DNA from: Edaphochlamys debaryana
Taxonomy: Eukaryota > Chlorophyta > Chlorophyceae > Chlamydomonadales
Assembly (NCBI GenBank): GCA_016858145.1
Contig: JAEHOE010000174.1
Location: forward strand, 62,001-126,000
Direction of reading: 5' to 3'
DNA: 64,000 nucleotides
Every line of letters starts with the position of its first letter. The stretch's first letter is position 1. Positions 22,101-32,888 of this stretch are shown here, one piece after another. The notes beneath the pieces were generated by a model that saw nothing but the letters and a program-made list of their open reading frames with translations, searched no databases and had not been told where the DNA came from. The position numbers and the translations under genes are program-made.

Positions 22101-24087
22101 CGATCGAGGGAGTCGCAGGGCGTTGTAAGGGCATACACCGCAGGGGGGCCTGGAGCGTTCGGCGCTTCAATTGTGCTGTGCTTTCAAGCCCCCGAGGAGC
22201 AAACCATCATGAGCCCGCCGTGCGCCGCACGCAGTGCACCGTGCGGCGTATGGCGGGCTCATGACGATCTGCTCCTTGGGGGTTAAAGCACAGCACAGTG
22301 CAGTGCAGTGCAGTGCACGCGCCGCACGATCCTCCCTCCTCAGCTCCCACCAGTGGCCCGCACCAGGCCCAGCCAGGCCCGCCCCGGGCCCAGGCCCCGG
22401 GCCTCACCACATCATGCTGGTCCCCAGCAGGAACGAGATCTTGTCCTTGAGCAGCAGGCCCCGCGGGCCCAGCGCGCGGCGGAAGAGGCGGAGGCCGCGG
22501 AGGCGAGCCAGAATCTGGGGGGGTGGAGTGGGGACGGGAAGAGTATTCAGTGCTGCTCGTGTAAGGGCCGAGAAAAGCGCGGTGATTAGCCGGCCGGCCT
22601 TAGATACGGAACCGAACGGGAAGAGTGTTTGTTGGGGGGGGGACAGGGGGGGGAGGAACGCTTCGTTGAAAACTTCTTATCTCGCTCCCCTCCCCTCCCC
22701 CCGTGCACGCACTCACCCGGCGGCGCTCCTGCTTGGTAGCCGCCTCCCGCCGCTCCTGCCGGGGGGGAGGGGGGGAAAGAGCGGAAGGGGAGGGCAGCAG
22801 GTGGGTTGGAATGGCGCAGCACACAGGACGACAGCATACAGTCTCCGCGCGCCCCTGACCCGCACTCCAGTCCTCTCAACTCTCCTTAGCCCCTCGACCA
22901 ACTCTGCCCTCTTACCCCCCCCCCTCCCCCCCTCCCGCCTCCCTCGTCCCCACCTCCACCCCCCCCGGTAGTCCCCCCAGCGCCTGTGCGGGTGCGGCCA
23001 GGTCCACCACCGCCTCCGCTAGTAGGCCCGAGGGGTCACCTGGGGAGGAAGGGGTGGGGCGCGGGGGAAAAGGGGGGGTCTAGGATAGGCCCGAGGGGTC
23101 GCCTGGGCATTGGGGGTGGAGGGGGAGAGGGGGTTGGGTTGTGGGTTCAGCGCAGGCGGGGGTGACGGTGGGGAGCAAGGGGTAAGGCCAAAGCGCAGGC
23201 GACCAGAGGGGTCACCTGGGGATACCGGTAAGGGGGTCCGGGGGTTACAGGCTAGGTGCAGGCGTAGGCAAAAGTACGTTTAGGTGAGGGCGAGGGCGCG
23301 TGAAAGCCGAGCATGCGAACCCCGAGCCTGTCGCCGTATGTTTGACCAAAGCCGTTCAACCCAGCGACCCACCTCCCGTTCCGTTGAGGCACCCCAACGC
23401 CGCCGCCGCCATCACCCGCGCGTCAGACTCGACGGCGCCCAAACCGCCGCCGCCACCAATGCCGCCGTCGCCGATGCGCATCAGAGCCTCCGCCGCCGCC
23501 GCCACCTCCTCAGCCTCGCCGCCGTCAGCGCCGCCGCCGCCGCCGCCGCCGACGGCGAATGACTCGACGGCGTCAAGGAACTCTCCGAATCCGAAATCCG
23601 AATCCATGCCGAGCGCCAGCTCGTCGTCCGAGCAGCCGCACAGCTCGTCCCCGCCGTCGTACAAACTCTCGTCCAGCGACGGCCGCGGCTGTACGGCATC
23701 GCCGTCGGGGTGGTGCTGTACGGCGGCGACGCCGTCGTCGGCGGGGCTGAGGCCGGCGCCGTTGGCGGCGACATCTGGCGCTGGCGGGGTGCCGCTAGCG
23801 GAAGGTGAGCCGGCGGCGGCGACCTCCCCGCCGCCTTCTGCCGCCACCGCAGCAGCAGCTTCCGCCGCTGGCGGCTCTCCACTCGGCTCCGCGCCGCCAC
23901 CGCCGCTGATAGTCCCGCTCACGGATGCCGGCGCGTGGGCATCGCTGGCAGCGCCGCTGGCAGCGCCCGCGGCCTCCGCCGGACTGGCGGGGGCTGCCGC
24001 TGCCCCCGCCGACGGCGCCTCCAGCGCCTCCGCTTCGGCGCCAAAGCTACTGTCTTCCGCCGCCGCCCCGCCGCCGCCCCCCAGCAT
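19135..24087 (-). CDS. Glycerophosphocholine acyltransferase (GPC1-like, DUF2838)
   Basis: Fourteen exons, 663 residues, all phases agree: 23373-24087, 22954-23039, 22717-22755, 22408-22514, 21736-21874, 21430-21492, 21162-21245, 20999-21051, 20763-20819, 20503-20607, 20257-20317, 19983-20089, 19625-19714, 19135-19420. The family (yeast Gpc1) moves an acyl chain from acyl-CoA to glycerophosphocholine to make lyso-PC. Diagnostic stretches are WHYYLFDFCYYANLL (about 352-366), TFAYTTGPLSW and RNSLVFHDLDKVTSLFLH (from about 401), then several membrane helices and HGGAYYFEVF near the end. The first exon adds about 238 residues of Ala/Gly/Pro-rich, acidic sequence (CGCSDDELALGMDSDFGFG), longer than usual and probably disordered. 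The C-terminus is low complexity with a VGAGAGAG run. Start is the ATG at 24087. Confidence 0.92.
22171..22300. repeat. Long imperfect hairpin in acyltransferase intron 4 (pre-miRNA-like)
   Basis: Two arms of about 60 bases, 22171-22230 and 22241-22300, are reverse complements with roughly 85% identity, separated by a 10-base loop (gcagtgcacc). Shared arm pieces include gtgctgtgcttt, aggagca, tcatgagcccgcc and cgccgcac. Only one small bulge and a few mismatches or G:U pairs are needed. A (cagtg)n run follows. It could be a microRNA or siRNA precursor or a MITE-like element; sequence alone does not decide. Confidence 0.8.
22577..22616 (+). repeat. Dispersed intronic repeat, copy B
   Basis: Matches copy A (8051-8085) and copy C (46293-46333) over gcgcggtgattagccggcc and ttagatacggaaccgaa. 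It lies in acyltransferase intron 3, antisense to the gene. Confidence 0.85.
23083..23225 (-). repeat. Two copies of acyltransferase exon-2 acceptor junction
   Basis: The real acceptor and exon start (plus strand aggcccgaggggtcacctgg at about 23024-23043) recur at about 23086-23106 (aggcccgaggggtcgcctgg) and 23206-23222 (gaggggtcacctgggga), upstream in the same intron. Here the copied junction is a 3' splice site. Confidence 0.8.
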
Positions 24088-24706
24088 CGCTGCAGCCCCT
24101 GGCAAGGGAGGGAGGGGGAATGGCCGCGGCGAAGGGGACGCGGCCGTGATTCCGCTCTGTCGGCGGTCTCCGCGAGCACCCGGCGCCAGGTGCGGCCGAG
24201 ATCGTGCGTTTGATTAGCAGCTAGCTCTCTGTGCTATGGCGGTGTGCGGAGCTGCTGCGGAGCAGTCCCTGTCGGGGCCGCGTCGGGTGCTGATAATTAG
24301 CAAGGACCATATAGCAAAGCCTCACAAAGCAAGCCTGATCCTGCTGCGTTTTGCGAGCGCAATGCACCTGGGCTTTGGCTGGGCCTGGCTTCCCGCGTGA
24401 GCCCCACGCGGTCGTGACGCGAGGCCCCGCCACCGCATCGGCTTCCCCCTTCCCCCCCGCCGCCGTGTCGCTGCTGCCGCTCGCTAACAGTCGCCCTACC
24501 TCCTGCGATAGCGCCACACCGCCACCTGCCTAGACGCCTGCCCGATCCCCCCACTGCTAGCAGCTGCATAAGCCGCAAGAGCCCCAGCCCACGACCCGGC
24601 ACCCCTACCTCGGTGCACAGCCCCCCAGCTCCACGCCGTCGGCCCCACGAAGCGCCAGCAGCCCTCCAGCTAGCTCTATACCCTCCTAGCTGCTGCGCAG
24701 CGTAGA
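24088..24706. promoter_or_regulatory. Bidirectional promoter region, acyltransferase / L18a-like genes
   Basis: 619 bases between divergent ATGs at 24087 (-) and 24707 (+). CTAGCT motifs and a tctatacc string about 30 bases before the plus-strand ATG may be core elements. No coding model. Confidence 0.5.
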
Positions 24707-26516
24707 ATGACTCAGGGCGGGCCGCCCGGATACCCCAAGGTGGGCAGCGAAAGCGCCGGCGCCGCGACGCCCGCTGCCAGTCCCCAGCGATGCCAATGAC
24801 ATGCAGCACAGCAGCCGCGTACGCGCCGGCGCCACGTTGGGGGCGTAGCCAGCGACCGTCGGCCGAGGCCGGGGCAACGCAAGCGGCTGACCCTTGGGCC
24901 CCGAGCGCCCCCCCCCCACGCGTGCCTCCACGAGCCCTGGCCCCCACGCGCTTGCCCCTCCTCCCCCCTCCCTTGCTTTCTCCGTATGCCCCCTGCCCCT
25001 CACGCCACGCTCGCTCCCTCCCCTCCCCCACTCCTCCCCCTGCTGCCTCCCCCCCTGTCCCTCCCCCCACACCGCGTTGCCTCAGGTGCCGGGGGCTGAC
25101 GTGGAGTCCCCTCCCAGGGACGCCTCCCGCCCCCCCGACCAGTCCCCCGGCTACCCCCTCTACCCGGGCGGCACCCCCGCCTCCCCCCCGCCCGGGGCCG
25201 CCTACCCCGCCGGGCCCGGGGGATACCCCACCGTTCCCCCCGCGGGGGCGCCGGGGGGGGAGGGCTACCACGGAGCCGGCCCCGGCGGAGCACCTGGCGC
25301 TCCAGGCGTGAGTACTTGGGGGATGGCGCGGGGGAGGGGTTCAGGGCATGACTCACGCTGTGACGCTGCCGTGATGTTTGACGATGGAAGGACGAAGCGT
25401 GAAGGCAGACTGGAGCCTCGCTACAGGCGTGGAGAGGAAGGGGGCGCAGGGGCGGCGTGGGTCCGGTGTCCGTGGGTCCGGCTTCACCCTCTCCGCCACC
25501 CTCCACCTCCTCGGCTCCCCCCCGCCCCCGCAGCAGCAGCAACCCCCCGCCTGGGGCGTGCCCGTGCTCGGCGAGCGAGTGAACTTCATCCACCAGCACC
25601 CCGCCTGGGGGGGCGACGAGCCCACGCGGGACAACCGCTTCGCCTGCTGCGCCTGGCTGACCTTCATTCTGGGTGGGTGGGGTTTGGGGGTGGGAGAGGG
25701 CGGGGGCAGGGCGGGGGGAGGAGGGGTTGGGGGGGAGGGGGGAGGGGGGCAGGGCTACGGGACGGAAGGGAACCTGCTGTGCCTGACTGACCTTTGTACC
25801 GCAGGTGGGTGGGGGAGGGAGGGGTGGAAAGGGGGGCTGAGTGGGGGAAGAGGGGCCGTGGGAAGGGGCTACGGGAAGACAGTCTCAAATGGCGGGGCGG
25901 AGGGCCGCTGGGGCAGGGAAACGCGGGGAAGGGGAACCCCGGGAATGGGCATTGGCGGGGAGCCACGGCGGACCTCCCGAGGGACCCCCGCAGCTACGGT
26001 CGGGGGCGTTGCCTCACCCTTGCCCCTGCCCCTTCCCCCCCTCCCCCCCCCCCACCCCCAGGCTTCTTCTTCCCCATGTTCTGGCTGGTGTCGGTGCTCC
26101 TGCCCTGCTGCCTGCCCGGCCGCCAGGTGGGGGGCATGGGGTGGGGGGGTCGGTCTTGACGGGGTGTGGGGGGTGGGCAGGGCGTGGGGGCCTCGAGTGC
26201 GGTCGTGTGAGGCGCTGGGAAGGGGGGGCACAGCCCGTGGAGCCAAAGTTTCGGCAGCCTTTCCAGGGGTTGTAGAGCGGGACGGGGCGGGGTTCCGCAC
26301 ATCCTCTGTGGGGTATCCCCGGCGGGGTACTCCCACCTGCGGTACCGCCACTGGCCCCCCACCCCAACCACCCCAACCACCCCAACCACCCCAACCACCA
26401 CCCACCGCCACCCGAAGGTCCGTGTCGCCGGGCTCGCCTCCTGCGTTGCCTCCATCACCTACTCAATCATTGCCATCATCCTGGGGCCCACCCTGTCGCG
26501 CGTGCGGCACCCGTGA
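24707..26516 (+). CDS. L18a-like small membrane protein
   Basis: Five exons: 24707-24739, 25086-25307, 25534-25672, 26062-26126 and 26418-26516, giving 185 residues with consistent phases. Residues 1-95 are Pro/Gly/Tyr-rich (GYPLYPGGTP, GGYPTVPPAG), typical of a cytosolic disordered arm. A conserved block follows (DNRFACCAWLTFIL), then two membrane helices: GFFFPMFWLVSVLLPCCLPG and ASITYSIIAIILGPTL. This plan resembles plant 'L18a-like' proteins, which are two-helix membrane proteins of unclear role. Exon 3 has a gcagcagcag acceptor, so one- or two-residue splice variants are likely. Two more copies of the terminal exon lie downstream. A paralogue ends at 407. Confidence 0.8.
26361..26402. 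repeat. (CCCCAACCA)n minisatellite before the last exon
   Basis: About four to five near-perfect 9-base units in the polypyrimidine part of the final intron of the L18a-like gene. Confidence 0.85.
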
Positions 26517-26987
26517 TGATGTCATGAGGATGAGCAGGTGTGGCTTCTGGCCTAGGAGGAGGGGGAGCCGCATTGGGCCTGCTTCACCCTACCGTACCTC
26601 TCCCCCCTTGGTCACCCGCTCCTCCACCTTCCATGCCTCCGCCTCTGCCCCTCCAAGCTCCAACCTTCACCACCGCCCCATCCCCGAGGACCCCGAACCC
26701 CACCGCCCCTTCCCCGCAAATTCTTGGGCTTTTGGCCTGGGAGGAAGGGAAGCCCCGTTGGGTCCAACCCATCCCACCCCGACTTAACACCAGCTCCGCA
26801 CGCCGCGCCGAGTTGCCACCGCACATACCCCCACCTTCAATGCCCCCCCGCCTCTGCCCCTGCAACCTGCCCCCCCGCTTTCCCCGCATGCGCTTGCTCC
26901 CCTTCCCAGCCCCCGACCCCAACCCATCCACCCACCTCTTGCCCCTCCGCTCCTCTTGACGCCAACCCCACCACCCACCACCTCCAG

Positions 26988-27056
26988 GTCCGCCGCGCCG
27001 CCACCCCCTCTTACACCGCATCTGTCCGCTCCATGCCCCTCGCACTGTGCTCCTAA
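26988..27056 (+). pseudogene. Degenerate copy of the L18a-like terminal exon
   Basis: After a cctccag acceptor the frame begins VRRAATPSYTASVRSMPLAL and stops at TAA 27054-27056. It keeps the acceptor and phase of the real last exon but has lost the hydrophobic helix. Splicing into it would give a protein without the second membrane segment. Confidence 0.6.
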
Positions 27057-27103
27057 CCATCACCCCGGTATGCCCCCACCCCCCACCACCCCCGCCCCCC
27101 CAG

Positions 27104-27208
27104 GTCCGCCGCGCCTCCACCGCCTCCTGCGTTGCGTCCATCGCGTACGCCATTGTGGCTATCATCCTGGGGCCCACGCTCAGCCGCACCTCCCGCAACC
27201 ACCCCTGA
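27104..27208 (+). CDS. Alternative terminal exon of the L18a-like gene
   Basis: Acceptor cccccccag, then a phase-0 frame VRRASTASCVASIAYAIVAI continuing ILGPTLSR and ending TSRNHP with TGA at 27206-27208. It parallels the last exon at 26418-26516 (ASCVASITYSIIAIILGPTL) at the protein level with many silent changes, so it looks maintained. Same phase and both with stops means it could serve as a mutually exclusive last exon. It could also be a leftover of a partial gene duplication. Confidence 0.65.
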   Translation, partial: VRRASTASCVASIAYAIVAIILGPTLSRTSRNHP

Positions 27209-27212
27209 GCGC

Positions 27213-27320
27213 TGGACCCGGTGTGGGCCCGTGGTGGACCCGCTCTGGGCCCGCGGTGTGGGCCCGTGGTGTGGGCCCGTGGTGGACCCGTGGTGTGGGC
27301 CCGTGGTGGAACCGTGGCGC
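27213..27320 (+). repeat. GGGCCCGTGGTGGACC-type tandem repeat
   Basis: Irregular units of 15-18 bases built on gtgggcccgtggtggaccc, just after the alternative last exon, in the likely 3' UTR. Confidence 0.85.
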
Positions 27321-30145
27321 ACCGCCCTGCAGCACTTGCAGTGGGCGTGTGCGGGTGTGCGGGTGTGCGTGCGTGCGCGTGGGTGCGGATTGGGGAGTGT
27401 TGTCCGAGCGGCGCTCAGCTGCTTCGAGAGGCGTGCGCGTCTGCGCAGGGCGCGGGTATCGGCCGCGGGGCCAAGACGATGTTGGGGTCTGAACTTTGAG
27501 GAATGAAAGACCGTGGCGAGGGCGATGTCGGGTACGGGCGGCGTTATTGAGCCGCCCGCATGACTCGACGGAGTGTGGAGTGCGTGGGGGCAGGGGGCCG
27601 GACGGGCGGTGGCGAGAGGACGCGGTTGGCTGGGGGTGTGCGGTTCGTTGATGGGTGCGCGTGCGAATGGAATGGACCACAGTTGGGCGCGGACCCTGAC
27701 CAGAGTTGAACGCAGGGGCGGCAACTGCCGCCCGATTCTGCAAGCGCAGACGGTGCTGTTGGCTTGGTGCCGGGGAGCCGCCGTCCAGCGCAGCTGGTGC
27801 TGTCGGCTTCGTGGTGTTGGCTTCGTGCAGAGCAGGGGATGAGGTGTGAAGGGGCTTGCTGGGTGACTTCGAGTTGGAAGGGATGTTGAGCTCGTGCGGA
27901 GTGCGTCCCCCATCCACGTTCCTGCACCGACCGGCACGCTCGTGCGCATGGCCGCATGGAGCCCCGCACGCCGGCAGCACACACGGAGCACACAGCGCGA
28001 CAGGCGTACAGGCCCCCCAGAGGTCCTCACCAGCCATGCACCCCTGCTACCGGGTCGCATCGGGCGCCGCGGCCGGCAGTGCCATCAGCCATGTCCGCCA
28101 CCCGCCCCGTCAAAGCCACGAGACGTACAGACTGCACAAGCAGTGAGGCTATCCAGAGGCTATCCACCACACGGAGCGGTATGCGCAGTGTCTCGGGCCG
28201 TGCATCCGGTCTGAGGCTGCCCTTACCAACCTCAACCTCACTCCCTACTGCTTTGCCGCGGCGCTTTGCCTTCAACCCTTTCCCCTGCATCCCCGTCAGT
28301 GCCGCCCCGCTGCACCTTGGCTACGCAGTGCCAAAGCCAAGTGCAGTCAGCACGCCGAGCTTGGCAAGAGGAAAAGCCAGCGAAGCAAGAATCCAACGTA
28401 TGGATTGCTGTGATATGCTCTGGTGAGGGAGCTGCTGCTGGCACCAGGCCAGAAGGGGCACACAGCGTGCGCTCATCAGTCATTCGGTGTTACAAAGGAA
28501 GCGGGTGACGAGGCGAAGCCCAATAGGACGAATGCTAGGTACGTTACTGCTTAGGGCCCCGGGGACCGCGAGTAGTATATATGTAGTAGTTGATGAAAGG
28601 GCCGTATCCGTTAGGCCCCAGAAAGGCTCCATCAGGCGGGACGGACCCCCATCCCCACGCGCAGGCCTCAGCAACCCAGGATTCGTCCCACCCAGCACAC
28701 CAGGGCAAACAAGAAACAGCACCAGCACCAAACTGAAAGCGCGCAAACATCTCGGCCCTGACTTCGCGGCTGTCCCCCTGAGACTTGCCTGCGAGGGCCG
28801 GATAACAGTAGACCGCCAACACCCATGAGATTATCAGAGCAAATCTGGTCGCTTCATTCAGAAGCGCCGCGGCCCGAGCTCAGAGCGCTTGCGCAGAACT
28901 GCCCCAATTACGCCAAAACACAAGCACCGCTCGCGTGCAGTGCCCTCAACCTTGCCCTTACTAAGCGTCTCACGACGGTAGATAGAAGTTGCGGCTTCCA
29001 AGCCTGCAAGCAACCCGCCCCTGAACACACCCCACCATGGGTGCCTCCGCGACGTGGCGACTGCCCAGGTAACTACCCCGGGGTCAAGCGGAGGTGTCCC
29101 TCTCCTTAGACAAGTGCATCTCATGCATTTCGAAGACACTTCTTGCATAGCACGCAGCACAAAGACCTACAGGTCGGGCTTCCCGCGGTCGCCATCAAGA
29201 GCGCCGAAGGTTCACATTCATTCAGCAGACCTTGGTATTGGTGATATCAGCAACCCTGCCCGAAAGCCTTCAGCCCGGCAGCAGCGCGCCCCAGACACAG
29301 CAGGTGCGCTCGCAGCCGCTTCCGCCACATCACTCGCTTGCTCACATGCTCACAACTCTCAGATTCTGGCGGCACTCGCACAGACATCACGCTCACCTCG
29401 ACAAGTTAACAAGGCACACGGGGTGCCACACAAGTAACGACGAACAGTGACCGCTAGGCACCTCACGCCAGCAGTGGACCCCCCTCCACTATCCCACGCA
29501 TAACAGACCCGCTTACGGCACAGCAGTTCGGGGATTGGACAGGCCGCCTTGCAACCAGCAAAACCTGATGTAAGCAATGATGCTGCCATGAGCGCAGCGC
29601 ACACCAACCCAGCAGGGGTTGTCCGAGGACTCAAAATGGGTGAAGAGACGCAGCTAGAGGAGCAGTCGCACCCAAGAGACGGTGAGCTAAATGATCAGAG
29701 AGACACAATCCTCGGTGAAGAGGAGTCCAGAGAACAAACCCACACCAATGGCTCCTCCCCTCCAAGCCACCCACATCCCTTGCGTCTCGCAGGGAAGGAC
29801 AGAAGCCCCCAAAGCCTTGCAAATCACTCACCCCGAGAACCATCGCGCTTCCAGACAAAGGCTGTGCGCCTTCGCCTCCAGAACGCAATTATGCATGGGC
29901 ACCCTTACAAGCCGGGCCCCTCAAGAGATGCTCAATCACCCCCCGGTGTCTGCATGGCAGCTGACCAGCACATGCGATTACACACGCACACACGCGCACA
30001 CACACGAGACCCCTCGTGGCCCTCCCGATCGTCCAGCGACCTCTAAAGCCCCCCGAAGTTAAACTCTCCTAGCGTACAGCATCAGTGCAGAACAGTCAAG
30101 TCCATCCGAAGTCACGACATCTCTCCAGGTCCCTACGCACCGCAC
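27321..30145. other. Long intergenic region, no gene recognised
   Basis: 2.8 kb between convergent genes. Base composition is more balanced here than in the genic parts. No frame shows a known domain or linked splice sites, and I found no tRNA-like cloverleaf. A (CA)n tract lies near 29980-30010. Confidence 0.45.
29905..29909 (-). terminator. Candidate poly(A) signal (TGTAA) of the GS-like gene
   Basis: Minus-strand TGTAA about 240 bases past the stop codon at 30146. Confidence 0.4.
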
Positions 30146-32487
30146 TCAGGCACCGACGACAAGCATGGGCATGCCGTGGGACGCCTCCTCGTCCATCCAC
30201 TTGCCGTTATCAGCAGTCATGGGCGACGAGCTCGCGTCGTCCTCCTCAGCGAAGTCGCTCTCGCACGACGACTCGCCGCCCTGCTCGTCGCAGTCGTCCA
30301 TCTTGGCCAGAAGCGCGGCGGAGTCTTCAGTCATGCCAGAGCCCTCGTCAACAGAGTCACACTCCTCGCTGTCGGAGTCGTACATGGCGTGGCGCTGGTT
30401 GGCGAGCAGGTACGAGCCCATGGGGCTGTACGGCATCTGTACGGGCATGGCCGCGGGCATCGCCAGCGGGGCGATGGGCGCCGAGGCCGGGCCGGAGATG
30501 GCGGTGCTGCAGGCGGCGGGGAGCTTGGGTAACGGGATGTCCATGGTCGTGGCGGCCAGGAGCAGAGCGACCTTGTAGGGGTCGGCGTCAGAAGGCGGGC
30601 GGCGGTCCGTGTAGTAGCCGCCTTGTTGCAGAAACGTCAGGCTGGGGACGACGATCGAAGCGTTGCCGGAGCCGACGGCGTGGGTGAAGGCCGCGGCGTC
30701 CGAGGACAGGCGGTCGATCCGGCCGTCGTTGTAGGCGACTTGGTGTTGGACGTGCGTGGCTTGCAGCCGCACGAGTTGCTGTTCTATCGCGGAAAGGCCC
30801 GGGCCCGACGCCCGTGTCGCAGAGGTCGAGTACTTGTAGTAACAGCCGAGCGGCCGCTCGAATGGCATCGAGTCGGGCTCCCACGACACGTGTTGGCCGT
30901 GGTCTTCTGCGACGCGCTTGAGCAGGTAGCGGCTTGTCCAGAGGTCGTCGCCGAGGTCGACACCTTGCGAGGGGCCGATCTTGTACGAGTGCAGGCCATC
31001 GAGGCTGTGCACATCGGCGCCCGTCACCTTGACGCCCGCGAAGAGACAACACCGCAGGTGCGCGTCCGCGAGCACTCTTGCAGCCTTCTGCTGTGCCGCG
31101 CCTGCAGGGGGTGGGAGGGGGGTGCAAGGGAGGACAGATGAGGCCGGGAACAAGGGACGCAGTCGCGCACTTAACAACCCGCTTGGCAACGACAGCGCGT
31201 GCTCTCCCTCCGCACCACCTGCCCCGCAGCAGCTGCTGAAAAATGCAGGCAAATTAAGCTTACTTGTCTCGGGTTTGCCGCCGCCACACATCATGTCGGG
31301 GTCGGGTACCGGGCAGGGGATGCCCGCCGCCGCTGCTGCCGCAGCGACCATGGCCGCCGGCGCCGGCTTTGCCCCGTGGTTGCTGGACTTGCTGACGCCG
31401 GAGCGATGGCTGCAGCTCACGTAGCTGTTGCGCCGGCTGCTGTGGTTGCTGCTGTTCCGAGACACCGACGGGCGCCGGGGGCCCAGCGGCACCTTCGTCG
31501 GGTACGCCGGGTGGATGATGGCGTACTCCTGCTCCACGGCGAACACCGGCTCCTCCTTCTGCGCCACCTTCATCACATTCTCGCATGCGACGCGGCTGTT
31601 GGACTCGCTGGGGTGCAGCACGGTCGCGGACGTCGCGCCGACCTCGCCGGCGACCTGGAAATGAAGCACAAACCGAGGGTTGGTCAATTTCCGCCGGAAA
31701 AGCAGCAGGGTTGCGCATGGAATACCGATATACCGGATGAAACCACCGCCCTGAGCAAAGAACCGGTATGCCGGCGCGGGAACCCTGCGCGGTCCCCTTC
31801 CCCTCATGACCACCAGCCGCCCAACAAGCCCCGCGTTAAATGCTTTCAGTATAACCCCTGCTATTGACCCGTGGCAGCTGCGAGAGCCCCCGGCCTCGCG
31901 CGCGTTTGTCAGCCAGGAAATTGCGTTGGGCACCATCCCGGCGCTCTCCGCCGAGCGCACGGCCCGAAAGCCAGCCCAAAGGATAGCCAGGAGCCCCCAA
32001 AAGCTCCAGCGCGGTTCGTTCCGAGTCGGAGCGGAGCCCTAAACTCACAAAGGCGTCGCACAGCACCAGGATGTGGTCGCCGCCCCGGAAGGGATCCCTG
32101 AAGAGCTTGCGCGGCTTAAGGAAGAGCTCCAGGTTGGGCTCTGCGGTCTGGCCACCCGGGTTGCTCTCCACGACCATGACCGGCGCCTCCTCGGGGGTGG
32201 CCGGCTTGGTGTCCAGCACCTTAGTCTTGCTGCGCAGCTGGCCGGTGCCAGTCATGATCCAGATGTACTCCGCCATGACCTGTGAGCAAGCGGGCGCCGC
32301 GGCGTGAGCGCGCCGCGCGTGGGCCGGGACGCAGGCTCCGCATCAGCTTTCCCACCTGCGACGTGACCTCCGGCGCGCGCAGATACGCCGGCAGCGTGCA
32401 CGTCTCCGATACATTGCTGTGGTGCGAGCCGTCGTCCTCGGGGAGCTGCCCGCTCCCCCCGCTAAGGCGGAGGTGGATGAAGTCCAT
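30146..32487 (-). CDS. Glutamine synthetase-like protein, probable pseudoenzyme
   Basis: Four exons: 32356-32487, 32049-32279, 31264-31654 and 30146-31101; 569 residues, phases agree. Family identity is clear along the length: MAEYIWIMTGTGQLRSKTKV near residue 46, LFRDPFRGGDHILVLCDAF, VEQEYAI (EQEY 162-165), LRCCLFAGVKV, GPSQGVDLGDDLW, YYTDRRPPSDADPY. The active site is not kept. Eukaryotic GS has GINGEVMPGQWE; here GADVHSLDGLHS places H283 and S290 where two metal-binding glutamates belong. GCHTNYST reads GCYYKYST. After EQEY, a Ser/Arg-rich low-complexity insert (SRNSSNHSSRRNS) replaces the usual GWP-type segment. An acidic tail of about 90 residues follows the GS fold (DSDSEECDSVDEGSG). 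Frame and GS-like length are kept, arguing against a dead gene. Role unknown. Confidence 0.87.
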
Positions 32488-32491
32488 TTCG

Positions 32492-32888
32492 AGCGCCTGG
32501 GGGCCGCGCTATGGGCTAGCGGCGTGTGTCTAGGAGTGAGGGGTGCTGTGGAGGAAAGGCTTGTGTGTTTGAAGGTTGAGGCTGGGACTCGATTAGGGGC
32601 GCAAAGTGCGAAAATGCTAAAGTCACCCGAGTCACATGCCGATGGCACCGACCATGTGAAGCGGCGGTGGGGAGGCGCAGCTTCCGCCCACCCGGCCTCC
32701 ACCAGGCGTGTAGAGCTCGCTGCGCGCAGCCGCCCAGGCCCGGGGCTTGGAGACGGGTTCGGTAATGCCAATGCGCCCTTCCGGTTTCCGGTTGCAGGCA
32801 GCCTCGCCCAGCCCCGCATCGTGCTGATGTGACACCACCGAGTGCAGCTGGCGTGGGTCCACAGCGTTTTGAGTGCAGGCGGCGGACC
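32492..32888 (-). repeat. Duplicated 5' flank of GS-like gene, copy 1
   Basis: About 397 bases ending five bases before the ATG of the GS-like gene recur at 34486-34880 in the same orientation with roughly 97% identity. It presumably holds promoter and 5' UTR. Its gene-proximal end reads gcgcggcccccag, a possible acceptor, so a non-coding first exon is possible. Confidence 0.92.
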
